This document shows, piece by piece, positions 10,860 to 22,837 of a stretch of DNA of 64,000 bases. The stretch is from Cannabis sativa. Taxonomy: Eukaryota; Streptophyta; Magnoliopsida; Rosales; Cannabaceae. The stretch spans positions 75,966,211 to 76,030,210 of the forward strand of contig NC_083604.1 in NCBI RefSeq assembly GCF_029168945.1. The letters are read 5' to 3'. Positions within the stretch are counted from its first letter, which is position 1; each line of letters begins with the position of its first letter. A program made the translations under genes and the position numbers. Below the pieces are notes generated by a model that was not told where the DNA came from, searched no databases, and saw only the letters and a program-made list of their open reading frames with translations.

Positions 10860-11960
10860 TTTGTGAATAAAGAATAGATTTGAATTCTTATTCAATTTGG
10901 TGGTGAACATCTCACTTTATGAGATAATAAAAGATGGATTTTGAGAAGTTACATCTTTTATTGGATTATAAGAGATAATCATCTCATATTATGAGATAAG
11001 GAAAAGTGGACTATGAGAGTTACACTTTTATTGGACTTGCATTGTGATCATAAGCAAGAACAATTAAGATCATAGTGGATCCAAACTTGTGAAATGAGTC
11101 ATAAATTGAAAGAGCAATTTTAGACTCAAAGTAAATGAATCATTGTGGATTCAAAAATAGTGAAAAGATAACAAAATTGGAGAAGCAATTTTGAATCTTA
11201 AATGATCAAAGTTGTGAACAAAATTGTTGAGAATTTTGTTAACTTTGGTATAATTTTGGGCTAATTTCAATAAGGAGATAACCATAAATTATGAGTAAAA
11301 TAATCACATTATTTTATGAGTAGTAATGTGAGTTTGACATTTTAGATTTATTGAGAAAACTAAAAATGTCAAATGATATTTTTTAAGGTGACCTTAAAAA
11401 GTCATTTCAAGAGGAAATACACAAAAGTGATATTTTATATACACTATGCTAGAAATGTGGGGGTGAGCCACAATGTGTGAGCCACAATGTGTTGAGACAT
11501 TGTTGATTAATTTATTTGATTTTGAATTCAAATTCTAAATCAAGTTTGGCTATGTGCATAAGTGAAAATATTGACATATTTGGTGTCAAATTTTTGGTAA
11601 AAATAATTTCAAGAAGGAAATTAAATTTAAGAAAAATTATAGAGACAAAGTGGTCTTTTATATTTTAAAATCAAGATATTATCTTGATAGTGAAATGTGA
11701 AAGTGTGGGGGTGATACTCCAATATGAAAAGTTTAAGACATGTTTGGTGTCTTAAAATAAAGTATAATTTAGACATGTTTGGTGTCTAAATTAGTGTTTA
11801 ATTTTGATATGCATGGTATCAAAATTATTGAGAATTTGAGTTGTGTGAAAATTAATCTTTTATGATTAAATTTTCAAAGCTTAAGTACTTAAGGAGAAAA
11901 GTGGTCACAAAGTGAACACTATATTTTTGGCATGCATGATTCACATGGAATCAATAGTGA
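10860..11960 (+). other. Hairpin array inside the LARD-like element
   Basis: At least fifteen short inverted repeats lie head to tail. Several share loops while their stems differ in a compensatory way. Loop TGTTTGG or a close variant: 11571-11589 (TTGACA stem), 11732-11756 (TTTAAGACA), 11766-11792 (AATTTAGACA) and 11800-11826 (AATTTTGATA, loop TGCATGG). Loop GTTGAG: 11217-11240 (AACAAAATT) and 11485-11502 (CAATGT). Loops AAAGAG/GAGAAG/AAGAAG: 11103-11120, 11173-11192 and 11604-11623. Loop GA..TGAGA..GTTA: 10926-10962 and 11002-11029. No protein frame explains this. An RNA structural role is an inference. Confidence 0.7.
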
Positions 11961-12669
11961 GAGGTTATAACAAATCGCTTAATCTCCGTACAAGATTAAA
12001 GCATGAATTTTCGAGGGATGGGACCTGAACTCCCTTAGCGTTTTGCTCATTGATGGTAACCTATCTTAACACTAGTAAAAATCTAGTCTTAAGTTCAATA
12101 GGTAATAACAAGTCAATAGAGTGAATGTGGTACTCAATTGTCCCATCTATGGATGAGTACATGTTGTAAAATTGAGGGTTAAAACCAAAAGATTTTTTAA
12201 TGGAGCTTAAGCTTAAGAAAACTCACTTAAGCTTAAGAAGTGTCTAACGAGTGGTGAGACACTAAAACTCCACCTATATGGACTAGAGGTGGTGCCGCCT
12301 CTTATGAGAATTGGGAGTATTCTCTAGAGAGTCTATGAATTGGAATTTTGCACATGGCCATTAACGGTGCAAGAGCGAGACAAGCGGTCTCAAGTGAGCA
12401 TTAGCGAGGGTGTGTGTGTTATCACCGGTTTTGTACTAAAGAAATAGTGGTTCAATGCTACGGCAACCAAAATTTCATCAAACTTTGTGGTAACTACACT
12501 AAGGTAAAATTCAAGTCGAAAGACATTTTACCTAATGCACCTAAGTAAGACTTCTTTGAAAGTGTGTATTTATTCAATCAAAGTGGGGGAATGTTATGTT
12601 TTGATATAATATTTTGATTGATTAAATAAATGTTACAAGTGTGTTACACATTTTAATCTAGTGGGGGAT

Positions 12670-13459
12670 TGTTATATTATTTTATAATATAATAAGTGTA
12701 GATTAAAATGTAGTAATATATATTATTATGTGAATAATATGTATTAGGTGTTTGGTAAATAAATTGTGTAACATATAATTTATTTAACCTAAAATTGTAA
12801 CCTACACTTTATAACATGGAGAAGAGTTACAAAGTTAATTGCTTTTGTAACTTCTTTTGGTTGATCATAATATTGTGTAATAAAAGAGATGTTACACAAT
12901 TTGATGATAGGATTCAAATGGTTTGAAATATAGTTGTTACAAACTATATTAATGCTCATTATATGAGAGAAATGAGATGGTGAGTTTGAATTCAAAGTGT
13001 GATCACCTAAACACTATATAAAGGAGTCTAATGTGCTCATTTGAGAGAGATGAAGTTTTCTATCAAGAAAGCACTTTGCTAGAAAACCCTAAAATGCTTG
13101 ATAATTCCCAAAGCTATTTCCATGAGTGTTCCCTTAGTGCTTAGAGATAGGGGGAAATAAGCTTTTGGACAAAGGTGTAATACCTTGTTCAAGTCATGGT
13201 GATCCCCACTAATCTACACTCAAGGTTGTGAGTGAGTGTTTATATATATATTATTCTCTTGTTATATATATACATATATTATATTACATGTGTTGTAATC
13301 TTCTCTTCTACCTTTCAAATATATATATATGTAATATATAGTGTATATATATGTATTGTAACATATATTTAATAAATCTCTGATTTTAGTCTTTGTATTA
13401 TTTTACAATAGAGTTGTAATAAATCTTGATTTTCTTCCATTGTTATAAAATCTCTAACA
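12670..13459 (+). repeat. 3' LTR of the LARD-like element
   Basis: 790 bp and apparently identical to 9327-10116 at a constant offset of 3,343 bp. It is preceded by the polypurine tract and followed by the ATAAT duplication. Confidence 0.93.
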
Positions 13460-14234
13460 ATAATAACAGACTTTTTCTCAAAAGAAAAATATTTAGTTTT
13501 AGGAATTTTTTTATGACTATGTGTAATGTTATATATATTTATATAAATTGAATTATAATTTTTCTAAATTCAAAAACAAAGAGGTTCCTAAGTAATGGGG
13601 GTAGAATTGGGGTAGCAAAGAAAGGGCATGTGTAATTAGGTTTGTAAAAATAATAAAATAAAGTGAAAGAGATGAGATTGTATATTATTATTAGAGGTTG
13701 AAAACCACATATAACCGCTTTATGGTTTGGGGAAATGTCAAGATGGGCATGTTCTGTTGTTACCCTTTTGGTACGTCCTTGTTATGATTTTACAGATGTT
13801 GTTCTTTTGCTTTTAGTTCTCTCTTTCTTTTAATTTGGTGCTTTCAATTAATGTTCATCATCATCATTTACACACACAATGTTATATATGTATACATATA
13901 GCTTAATCAATAATTAACTTTGCATGCTATTTGGTACTTGGGATCAACATCGATCAACCACACTATATATTACTATGTATATGCAAGGATTTAATTGTCT
14001 CAAAATGCTTTCCAACCATCTCAAAATTATATATATTTGTTATAAAAATATTTCTAATCGTGTAATCATCATGATTTCTTAATAATTAGTACGAATATAA
14101 ATTGTTTGAGAATTTGAAGAACTCGGATAATAATAAGAAATTTTTTAATTAATATTCTCTAAGAATTTAGCATAACTGTACTTTTTCTGTTTCTCTACTA
14201 TTATAAATAATAAATTATAGCCCCAAATTATATA
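13460..14234. other. Intergenic AT-rich region
   Basis: It begins with the TSD copy of the LARD-like element. No coding similarity, RNA gene or clear repeat structure was recognised. Confidence 0.4.
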
Positions 14235-14596
14235 GGGTAAATACTATTTGGACTCTGTGTTTTGTAAAAGTTATTAATTGGACTTTTTGTTTTGTTAAAT
14301 GATAAAAGGAACCCTATATTTTTGTACAAATAGGACTCTAGCTCAATTTTCAATAATTTTATTTTATAATATAACTAACTTTAAGACAATTTTTTACACG
14401 AACAGATACAGAAAATATAACCAATTTTATCATAACATCTGTAAATTGGATTATTATTATATTTTATTTTAACAAAAAATCAGTTCAGAGTCCTATTTGT
14501 ACAATTTTGAAAAATACAGTATCTATTTTTTCATTTAACAAAATAGATAGTCCAATTCATAATTTTTGCAAAACACAATTCAAAATGGTATTTACC
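14235..14596. mobile_element. Foldback MITE with GGGTAAATAC-type ends
   Basis: About 362 bp. The left end GGGTAAATACTATTTGGACT pairs with a right end that reads GGTAAATACCATTTTGAATT in reverse complement. A second matching block (ATTGGACT...TTTTGTTAAAT) lies inside both arms. No convincing target duplication. No coding capacity. Confidence 0.65.
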
Positions 14597-15597
14597 TTTC
14601 CAAAATACTAATAATTATTTGTTTACTTTAAATTATTATACATTAAATTATTGAGTTATGAGATGTTAATAATTGATGACTTGAGAGGCCGGCCGGTGAA
14701 CCTTCCATGCACCTAATGTAAGTTTTGAACGTCGGTTGTTAAATCTTAATCTATATAAGAAATTAATTAATTAATTAATAAGAGATCGCTTTATTTAATA
14801 TACAAATATATATATATATATTTATATCAATTACATTATAAAGATTTTTATGTGGATTTTAATTGTTTATGAAGTCCCAGCTGCTGGGTGACATGATGAC
14901 TAGATAATGTTATATATATAGGCCTATATATCTATCTCTTAAAACAAAGACAACAAAAGTGAATTAAAACACATATCGATTGATTCATTAATTTAACATA
15001 TCATTTAAGAAATTTTAACTTCCATGCATGTACTTAAGTGTGGTGGTTAGCTATAGAAAGAATATGATTATAACGAAATATTAACTGATTTATTATGTCG
15101 AACTGTTTGAAAGAGAAATTTCTTATTTAGCTTTCACATGTATTATACACAGTTACATTACATCTTATTTCATAAATTGGACAAATTAACAGATTGATTT
15201 TAATTTGTTTATTAAGATATATATACAATACATACTTTCCATATGCATATATATATATAGGTTCTATATAGATGTGATGTTTTCTCTTATTTGATTGCAT
15301 AATATTGTTGAAGCAAAAGTAATTAAATTAAATTAATATGTATATATATTATATAAAAATATATTTTTATATTCTGGTGTATTTAGTATTGTGTTAAAGG
15401 TGTCGATTAACTAGTTACTTTACAAAGTAGTCATTTTAAAAAGAAATTACTAACTACCATACAAGATATAGATATATATCCAAATATTTACAAATCAATT
15501 CAGAAAATGATTGTTGATGGAAGTCGAACCTTAATTTCAAGATGAAAATTATTAATGTAACATATGCATGTCACATGTGCACTTAATTAAAAAATAA
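14597..15597. other. Intergenic AT-rich region
   Basis: No gene or clear mobile element was recognised. It contains short AT microsatellites and a TTAATTAATTAATTAA run near 14762. Confidence 0.35.
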
Positions 15598-15845
15598 CAC
15601 TAATACAAATTTTGCATTTGGTGTCAGTTTCAAACCGACACTTATATCTAAAGTATTAGTTCATGATAAAACTGACACTTATACCGTCAACATATAAAGT
15701 ATATTCTTTGGTGTTTATTCAGAACTGACACCAATACTCTTGGACATATATGTTAGCGCTAAACCAACACAGGTACAAAATATTTTTTTGCACCATAGTT
15801 GTCAATTTAGAACCGACACCACCAAAAAAACTTTTAGACTTGGCC
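15598..15845. repeat. CACTA-like subterminal repeat cluster (fragment)
   Basis: Starts with CACTAATACAAATTTTGC, similar to CACTA ends. It then holds five or six degenerate copies in both orientations of a GGTGTCAGTTT / AAACCGACAC unit. Such arrays mark CACTA subterminal regions. The opposite terminus was not identified. Confidence 0.4.
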
Positions 15846-16387
15846 ACGAATTACTCCGCGCCAAATCTGAAATCCAAACAACAAAATAAATATTATAATA
15901 TCCATAATTAACAAAATAATGTTATAAGATCCCACCCCCTTGCTTTGTCCTTCGAATGGAGTACTTAACAAGTATAATGCATAAGTTGGACCAAAAAGAA
16001 GATTTTAAATTTCATGATTGGCTATCGTGATTTTTAATCCATATATTATATGCTACAGGGGCTCAAATTATTATCTCTAACCTGTGTAAAATATTATTAG
16101 TTGGAAAAATGACAAGAAGGATAAGAACTTAATTAAGCATCCGAAATATCTCATATGCGGGAAGAGTCACTCTCATTAATTTTTTTTTCACTATTCATAT
16201 TTACTCGTCACAAATTATGTTAATTCCTAAGAGAGTGTTAAAAGAAATAACTATGATTTGCCGAGCATTCTTGTGGAAATGTAAAGCATGGGTTTGCAAG
16301 GCTAAGGAATGTGGCTGAGGAAGATTTATGTAAACCAAAAAAAAAGAGCGATTGGGGTTTATAGAATTGTTTTGGCATACAAGGTAG

Positions 16388-17640
16388 CCACTACTACAAA
16401 AACATATCTTTTATGGCCATTAAAGTTGAATATGATAAGTCTTTGATCATGTCCCCTTTGGTGTTGGACATGATATCTAGCACTACTACAAAAGGGGTAT
16501 TCGTGGCAGTCCTAAAAATGTATTTTTTTAAGAACCGTCGCTAAAAAATTAAGTAAGTGTTTAAAATCGTCGGGAAAAATTAGGTATTCCCAACAGTTTT
16601 AAACTATCGAGAGGTATAGACAACAATTTTTAAACATGCGCAAAAAAATCACGTGTATTTTTAAAGGGAAATTGCCGACGGTTTATAACCGTCGAGCAAT
16701 GTATAGGTGACGGCACATTGCCCGATGGTTTTAACGCGTTTTAGATATGAAATTTTATTTTTCCACATCTTAAACTTTAAAATTTCAATTCCCGCCTCTT
16801 TATATATAACACCCCCCCCCCCCACCCCCCAAAAAAATTATATCTCATTTTTTCAAAGTCATTTGTAATTTTTGTTTTATTTCCCGCCTCTCTCTCCTCC
16901 GCGGGCACAATCCACACCATCTGTCTCCTCCTCTTTGTCTCTTCCCTCCACTCTCTCGTGTCAGCACAAAGGTAAGCACAATATTCTCTTATTTATTGTT
17001 TAAATTTTTATTAGCCATGATTTAGTTTCTTAATCATGATCTCTTTGTGTGCAAAAGAAATCTGAAGCTTGCAATACGAAGAAATTTACGAGGATTGTCA
17101 AGTGAAAAGTAACCCAAAGTTTGTAAAAAGAAAATTTTGAGGAGGATGAGACAAGCACAATGACAGTGGAGGAGGATGAAGCTTGTAAAAGTTTTGAAGC
17201 GGCTGCGACATATGCGAGAAGTGGTTTCGAGGAGGATGAAGACGATAATTTTTTTTGGAACAATCCACTATAGTATAGTCAACGGTTTTAAACCGTGGCC
17301 TATAGTGTCGACTATAGCCAACAGTTTTAAAACGTCGAGAATTCTTTTTCCTTGATATTTTTCCACTGTTGACTATTATAGGCCAGTATTTGCGACACTT
17401 GTATAGGCGACAATTTTATAGACTATCGAGATTCTTTACTAGACGGTGTAAAACCATCAGGAATTCTGAATTTCTTAGTAGTGTAGGGACATGAAATGTG
17501 TATTTTTCACGTTTAGCAATTTTGGATGTGACAATGGGACCCACAACTGAAACCCATTTTATGTCTAGCAATGCTAGACATAAAGTATAATAATTTAATA
17601 TTATTATATTTCATGTCCAATAATGTTGGACATGAATCAT
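16388..17640. mobile_element. Older CACTA-like repeat that hosts the nested element
   Basis: Begins CACTACTACAAAAACATATC at 16388. After the nested element it resumes with sequence sharing the GTTGGACATGA / ATGTCTAGCAATGCTAGACAT repeats (about 17484-17640). The right terminus is not clear. Confidence 0.4.
16481..17483. mobile_element. Non-autonomous CACTA transposon, TSD TAG
   Basis: 1,003 bp. The left end is CACTACTACAAAAGGGG and the right end is ...TTTCTTAGTAGTG. It is flanked by TAG at 16478-16480 and 17484-17486, the 3-bp duplication expected of CACTA elements. Subterminal repeats of the AACCGTCG/CGACGGTT type recur near both ends. A C-rich run is at about 16811-16830. The interior has no transposase, and the frame at 17030-17263 (minus) has no recognisable domain. 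Confidence 0.75.
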
Positions 17641-17959
17641 GAATCTCTAAAAAATAATAATTATAATTTAAATATTATAAACTTGGATTTTTTTGGATAA
17701 ATTGGATTCATTAATTACTAATTTATTATTTATATTTTTAGATAAAAATTTTATTATATATTTGAATTTAAATTGGAAATCAAAAAATAAATATGATCAT
17801 ATTTTATTACAATTAAACCCAGAATAATTTTCTAATCTTTATCCAAAATATTTATTTTAATCTAAAATATAACACATTAATGTTTATTCTGATCATAGGC
17901 CTTTTTTTTTCTCCGTGGGTAGACCTGTGTCATTTTCTAAAAAAAAAAAGTCTTTTTAA

Positions 17960-18380
17960 TTTTGCATTCATTTTGAGAATTCATGGGCTAATAAGGAAGA
18001 TCGCATTAAAATTATTAAACAAGAATGGAGAGTGAAGCACGTCGACCCTCTACTTAATGTGTCTAGCAATATCGGTGTCGTGGCTACCAAGCTTTACTCT
18101 TGGGTATAATATTCATCTATGTCACGAAAAAGCCATTACTCAAAAAAGAAAGAGCTGGTACTTGTTGACTCTCACCTTAATCAATCTAATTGCAAGGATT
18201 TGAGGAAAATTGAGAAAGAGTTGGATGCTCTTAATGAAAAAAAAAAAGGAAAGTATTGGGCTTCTCGTGGCAAAAGTTCTTGGCTGAAATTAGGGAACAA
18301 AGATTCTTCTTACTTCCATAAGTGTGATTCTGGAAGAAGAAGAAAGAATGGTATTTTTTTATCCTTGATTGTTTAGGTTT
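17960..18380 (+). pseudogene. LINE (non-LTR retrotransposon) ORF2 fragment
   Basis: Frames read NSWANKEDRIKIIKQEW and then IEKELDALNEKKKGKYWAS, SSWLKLGNKDSSYFHKC and GRRRKNGI. This is the conserved linker just before the reverse transcriptase domain in plant L1-type LINEs (YW..R....WL..GD.N..FFH). A stop or frameshift near 18110 separates the two parts. RT itself is not present. Confidence 0.6.
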
Positions 18381-18479
18381 GGCGGTTCATGAGAAAAAAG
18401 AGATTATCGATGTATTTTGTCATTAATTTTTGCGGAAGGAAGTAGAGGAAGTGTTAGCTTTGCGAAAGGACTTTGAATG

Positions 18480-21425
18480 TGTGTCCTGAAACTAGGTCTA
18501 GCCTCCCAAGACTTGGGATTAGTAATCTCCTTGGTAACATGGGACATTTTCCTCTATTTTGACTTTTTCTTCTTCTTCTTCTTCTTCGCGTCCCTCCTCT
18601 TGATTTCCCTCTGCTCCGCCTCTCTCCGTTCAACTTCCTCTCTTTTATTTTTATGGCGTTAGCTTAGTTGTTAAATAGCCTCCCCCTTTAATTTCTTGCC
18701 TTCCTTGTCAATGTTGGACCCTAGCCTCTTCCTATTGAAGACCATTCCTTTTCCATCCTCTTCATCATCTTTTTCAATAGTGATGACTTATTGAATAGGA
18801 AGTGAAACCTGATGCAAAGGTTCCACATGAAGAGCAGTTTCCTCCTAGGCATGACCTTCCACTGCCACCTCTTGGACTTGAGATCCAAAAGTAGCTTCCC
18901 AAACCTAAACATCTAGAACAGCCTCTGGCACCTTAGTTGGGGGTGCTGGTGCTTTGCTTTGGTCTGAGAAGATGTTCTAAATTTATTCTTGGTTTTGGCC
19001 AGCTTGGCAAGGTCCCTGGCCTCTTTGGTTTGGACGATGATGGTGCTTAAGAAGTCGATGAGAATGCCTATCTAGGTAGTATGGGATTTTTGGTAAGAGA
19101 AACATAAAAATTAGATATATATATATATATATGGAAGTAATGAAGACATATGAAAAAAGCAATAGCAGGAAACAAGTTAAAAACTTACGTTAGGATCTAA
19201 CTATTAACACTATGGTGTTTTGGATTCTCGCAAACAAATAATGAAACATCCTCCTACCTAAAAAGCTACTCTATTGAGAGAAGCCTAGATATTTCATCAA
19301 GACGAACGAATCTACTCTAACACATTGGGAATGCAGAAGAAAATAGTTTGGACTTTAAACTATTTCATCTATCCTGTCATAATAATGACTCATAGGATAT
19401 CTTAGTTGTCTAGTTCAAAAAAATATAGATCAAAGTCTCCCTGATCAACGTGACCTAATTCTTTCAGGCGTGGAGTGAAAAAATGACGGTAGGGAAAATT
19501 ATCTCTTGAGGACGTACTGGCATCCAGAGCACCTCCACGGAATGATTGCTTTGAAACGAACTTCCAGCTTCACCTCTTCATTCATAGACTCCAGATGTAG
19601 TCGAGTCCAGACTTCCAGTTATCGCTTGTCCTCTCTTGATGGTCTTCCTCGCCTCATCTACGACTATCTCCGCAAGGATTTCTTTAACTTTGGGAGGGTC
19701 TCTATGGACATCACATATGTGGTAGGCATCAATGCTCTGGTGAGGAGCAATTATAACAACTTGCCACTAACTTCTCCGCCTTTAGTTCTTCTTGAGGAAA
19801 ATGTTTGTACAAAGTCTCTCTCTCGAGCAACAAAGGAGTAGCCGCTGAACAAACAATGTTGTCTAAAAATATTGAAAAGAAATCCTAATCAAATGTTCAA
19901 ATAAAAAATTGAACGAAAGCTGGAAAGAAAAAATGTGACATTACTTACTTGTAATGCTAAAATACAAAGACAGGGTTGGAACCCTCTTCAATGGAAAGCT
20001 AATGGTGAAAAACTAGTAATCCTATAAGTTATGAGTGTATTTTACAGTGTTGGTTGGATAGATCAACGTCCTGAATCATTTCTCAAGCTGGTAGAAACCA
20101 ATTTCGCTCCTATTCTTCCACATGAGATTTGACTTTACTTAGTAGAAATAAAGGATTTTCTTTGGGGATGGGACTTCCACCTTCTTGGCTCTACAAAGAA
20201 CGAACCAACCTGCCAATAGCTTATAAACTTGGGGGATTAGCTTGAAGGGGGAGATGCCTACTTTCATGAAGAAGCATGCAAAGTAACTTCTAAGTGGAAG
20301 ATGGGCTCACATCTCCGTATGAGCCCAGCTCCAAACGTCGAAGGCATCTGCGCATCGACATGGTGATTCCTCCAAAACAGAAAGCCTATTCCTGCACAGG
20401 CTAGGAATATTCTTGAGGCCTCAATCTTCCTCATATGTTCAAAGTGCCTCATTAATTTTGAAATTATTTTTGTATTGATACATTAAAATAAATTACACAC
20501 CACTTTTGGAGCTTCAATTTCCTCTTGCTCTAGAATCTACACCTCGTCGATTTGAGCAGCTTCAGCCATGATAGAAACTGGAAAAGAACAGAAAAAAAAA
20601 GCCAAGTAATTAAATATCCACACTAAAGAAGATAGCAAGGGTACAAAAGAGTCCTCCCCAAAAAGTACTTGGAGAGGTCCCCACTGAACCCTACATCCGA
20701 AAGCATGATCCTCAGTTAACATTGCTCCAAGACGATCAGATTTGTACACAGAGAATTAAGTAAAAATTCACAAGATATGTCATCCAAAACCATAAGAATC
20801 CTGAATAAAAGAATTAAATTTAGTCATCCTTGAATGTATTTTGCTGAGGTTTGGCTATCTAATCAAAAAAATTACTAATGGAGATAGAATTTCACAAAAT
20901 CTATTATTGACTACAAGCAGTATAAAGATAAATTAATGACATTGTTTTGAAAAATGTCCAAAAGTACCCAAATGCCTAAATCTTATTCGTTTACTTCTTA
21001 TTGGAAATCATGCAAATATCAAAGAGGAAAAACAAAATCTAAACACATTTTAGAAATATAAACGATACCTACATGAGGAATAAAGAATCTATGGATGAAG
21101 ACAAAAAATTTCGGTAAGGAATTAGAATGTCACACATCGGTCGTAAAGAGATTCTTACTATGGGAGGTCGATCAAGACACACAATCCTGGTTCAAAGGGA
21201 GCAATTTTTACTTATAAGTGCTTCGATCTCCTCCTGAAGATCTAGTGGTTCTGACGGCTTTAAGGAATCAATGGTGAGAACTGACAGTGGTGCTCCTGGA
21301 TTTTTTCGTGCATTAATCCAAAGAAGAAGGTGAAGACACTCGTCGAAGTAATGGTTCATTAACCAAAAAACAATTTTCACCTTTTCCTTCTTAGAAAATT
21401 CAAATTCAAAGCGAAAAATGGGCAA
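18480..21425 (-). pseudogene. Degenerate transposon protein, 'putative gypsy type transposon' (Transposase_28)-like
   Basis: Minus-strand fragments interrupted by stops. 21425-21192 gives an N-terminal-like segment ending PLDLQEEIEALISKN. 20749-20537 includes LGAMLTEDHAFG. About 20280-20120 reads FFMKVGISPFKLIPQVYKLL followed by AGWFVLC and later PSPKKILYFY, which resembles the plant Transposase_28 (PF04195) core. 20452-20264 and 18912-18721 are further fragments. The family assignment rests on memory of the motif style, and no intact frame remains. Confidence 0.45.
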
Positions 21426-21429
21426 AAGT

Positions 21430-22311
21430 GGTAAACAGATAATTTTTACTTTATTTATAAAAAAAATGGTAATTCGCGTGCATGTTTATCAATGGCTCAG
21501 ATTTTATCCAAGAAAAGCTGTCAGTTTTGCATTTAATGCGCTGCTTGTAATTGTGATATTCAAAAGATGATATTCTCTTCAGGACATTCACTGACATGGT
21601 TAGCTATTGTTTTACAATTCGACACTGCAAGCGCTCTTTCAATAAACATAATCTGCATGAACCAAAGAAATAATATCTTGTGTCATTCCATTTCAAAAAA
21701 TAAGAAATTGTCAACCACAACTTGTTTACTTAGAATTTGAAAAGGTCTTCACCATTTAAGAATCTACATATCCTCATGCCATCCGGAAGAAAGAATACAA
21801 GCCTCTAAAACCCCAGAGTTCCAAAAGTTTGGGGCTTAAATATTATTCGTGTTTCCAGAAGGAAGACATATGTAATTCTAAGATTTCTTAGTTCAGATAC
21901 TACATGTCCAAACGTAGGTCCAATCAAGATAATAGATCAAATCCTTATTAAAGTCAAGTCATTCAGATGATGGACATATGACTCGTCCAGGCGAAATAAA
22001 GATGTAGCAAAAAAGATCTTTGGATAGCAGCAAGTAGTGCTTCTAAAAGAGTAGTTAATGAGCCTCTGAATGTTGAGCATATTATTACGTTCATTTATTA
22101 TTAAATCTCATAATATCAAGAATTTATTTCAAAGATAATTACTAATCAAGTATAAATGTTTCTTTATTATCTACAAAAGCAGTATAAATTTTGATAACTA
22201 TCAACATGACGTGGCATCTACGCCAGCTGAAGATCAATGCCTCATGGGTCGGGCTTCACAAGATGAACCCGAAGTCAATAAGTTATTTATATTTACCCCA
22301 TTAGTGGGCAA
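21430..22311. other. Unassigned, probably transposon-derived
   Basis: No intact frame. It lies between the degenerate transposon gene and a hAT-like element. No repeat boundaries were recognised. Confidence 0.3.
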
Positions 22312-22837
22312 TAGGAGTGTTCATCAAACCACTCAAACTGCTCAAATTGCCCGCACTAAAAAAATACAGTTTGAAATTCTTTGCAATGCGTTCGCAGTTT
22401 AAATTTTTCCTAAACTGCACGGTGCGGTGTAGTTTACGGTTTTAAATTGTTAATATGCAGTTCAAACCGCACGGCACCGCACATTATAAAAATACCAATT
22501 TTTTATATTTATTTAGGTTCAATATGTGAATGTTCAACTCAAAGCCCACTAATTATTGTATTGTTAAAACTTAATTTTTTTCATATTTATTTTCAAGCTT
22601 TATGGTATTTTTGACAAGTGTTGCTCACGTTTTTTGTATTTGTGATAATTTAAATATTTGGTGATAGTCCAAACTACAAAAATTGAAAAAACCGCACCGC
22701 ACCATTTCTTGCGGTGCGGTTTTTGCATTTTAGTTTTGCAGTGCGGGTGCGGTTTGAGAAATTAGAAAAACTGTATGTGCGGGTTGATTTGAAAAATGGT
22801 CAAAAACTGCACCACACCCGCACCGTGAACACCCCTA
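22312..22837. mobile_element. hAT-like non-autonomous element
   Basis: About 526 bp. Ends are TAGGAGTGTTCA on the left and TGAACACCCCTA on the right, an inverted pair typical of plant hAT MITEs. The subterminal regions carry many GCGGTGCGGTTT / AAACCGCACCGC units in both orientations. An 8-bp target duplication could not be confirmed. Confidence 0.65.

Larger units (their letters stand above)
9327..13459 (+). mobile_element. Non-autonomous (LARD-like) LTR retrotransposon, complete, with 5-bp TSD
   Basis: The element has a 5' LTR at 9327-10116, an internal region at 10117-12669 and a 3' LTR at 12670-13459. Both LTRs are 790 bp, begin TGTTATATT, end TCTCTAACA and appear identical base for base, so insertion was recent. 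The target duplication ATAAT is perfect (9322-9326 and 13460-13464). A polypurine tract (AGTGGGGGAT) abuts the 3' LTR. No gag, protease, RT or integrase frame exists in the 2,553-bp interior, so it must be mobilised in trans. No PBS beginning TGG follows the 5' LTR. The interior is rich in hairpins. Whether copia- or gypsy-type enzymes move it cannot be told. Confidence 0.93.

Noticed and set aside
9327..13459. Retrozyme (hammerhead-bearing LTR element)
   Set aside because: The hairpins do not contain the CTGATGA...GAAA hammerhead core, and the LTRs are much longer than retrozyme LTRs.
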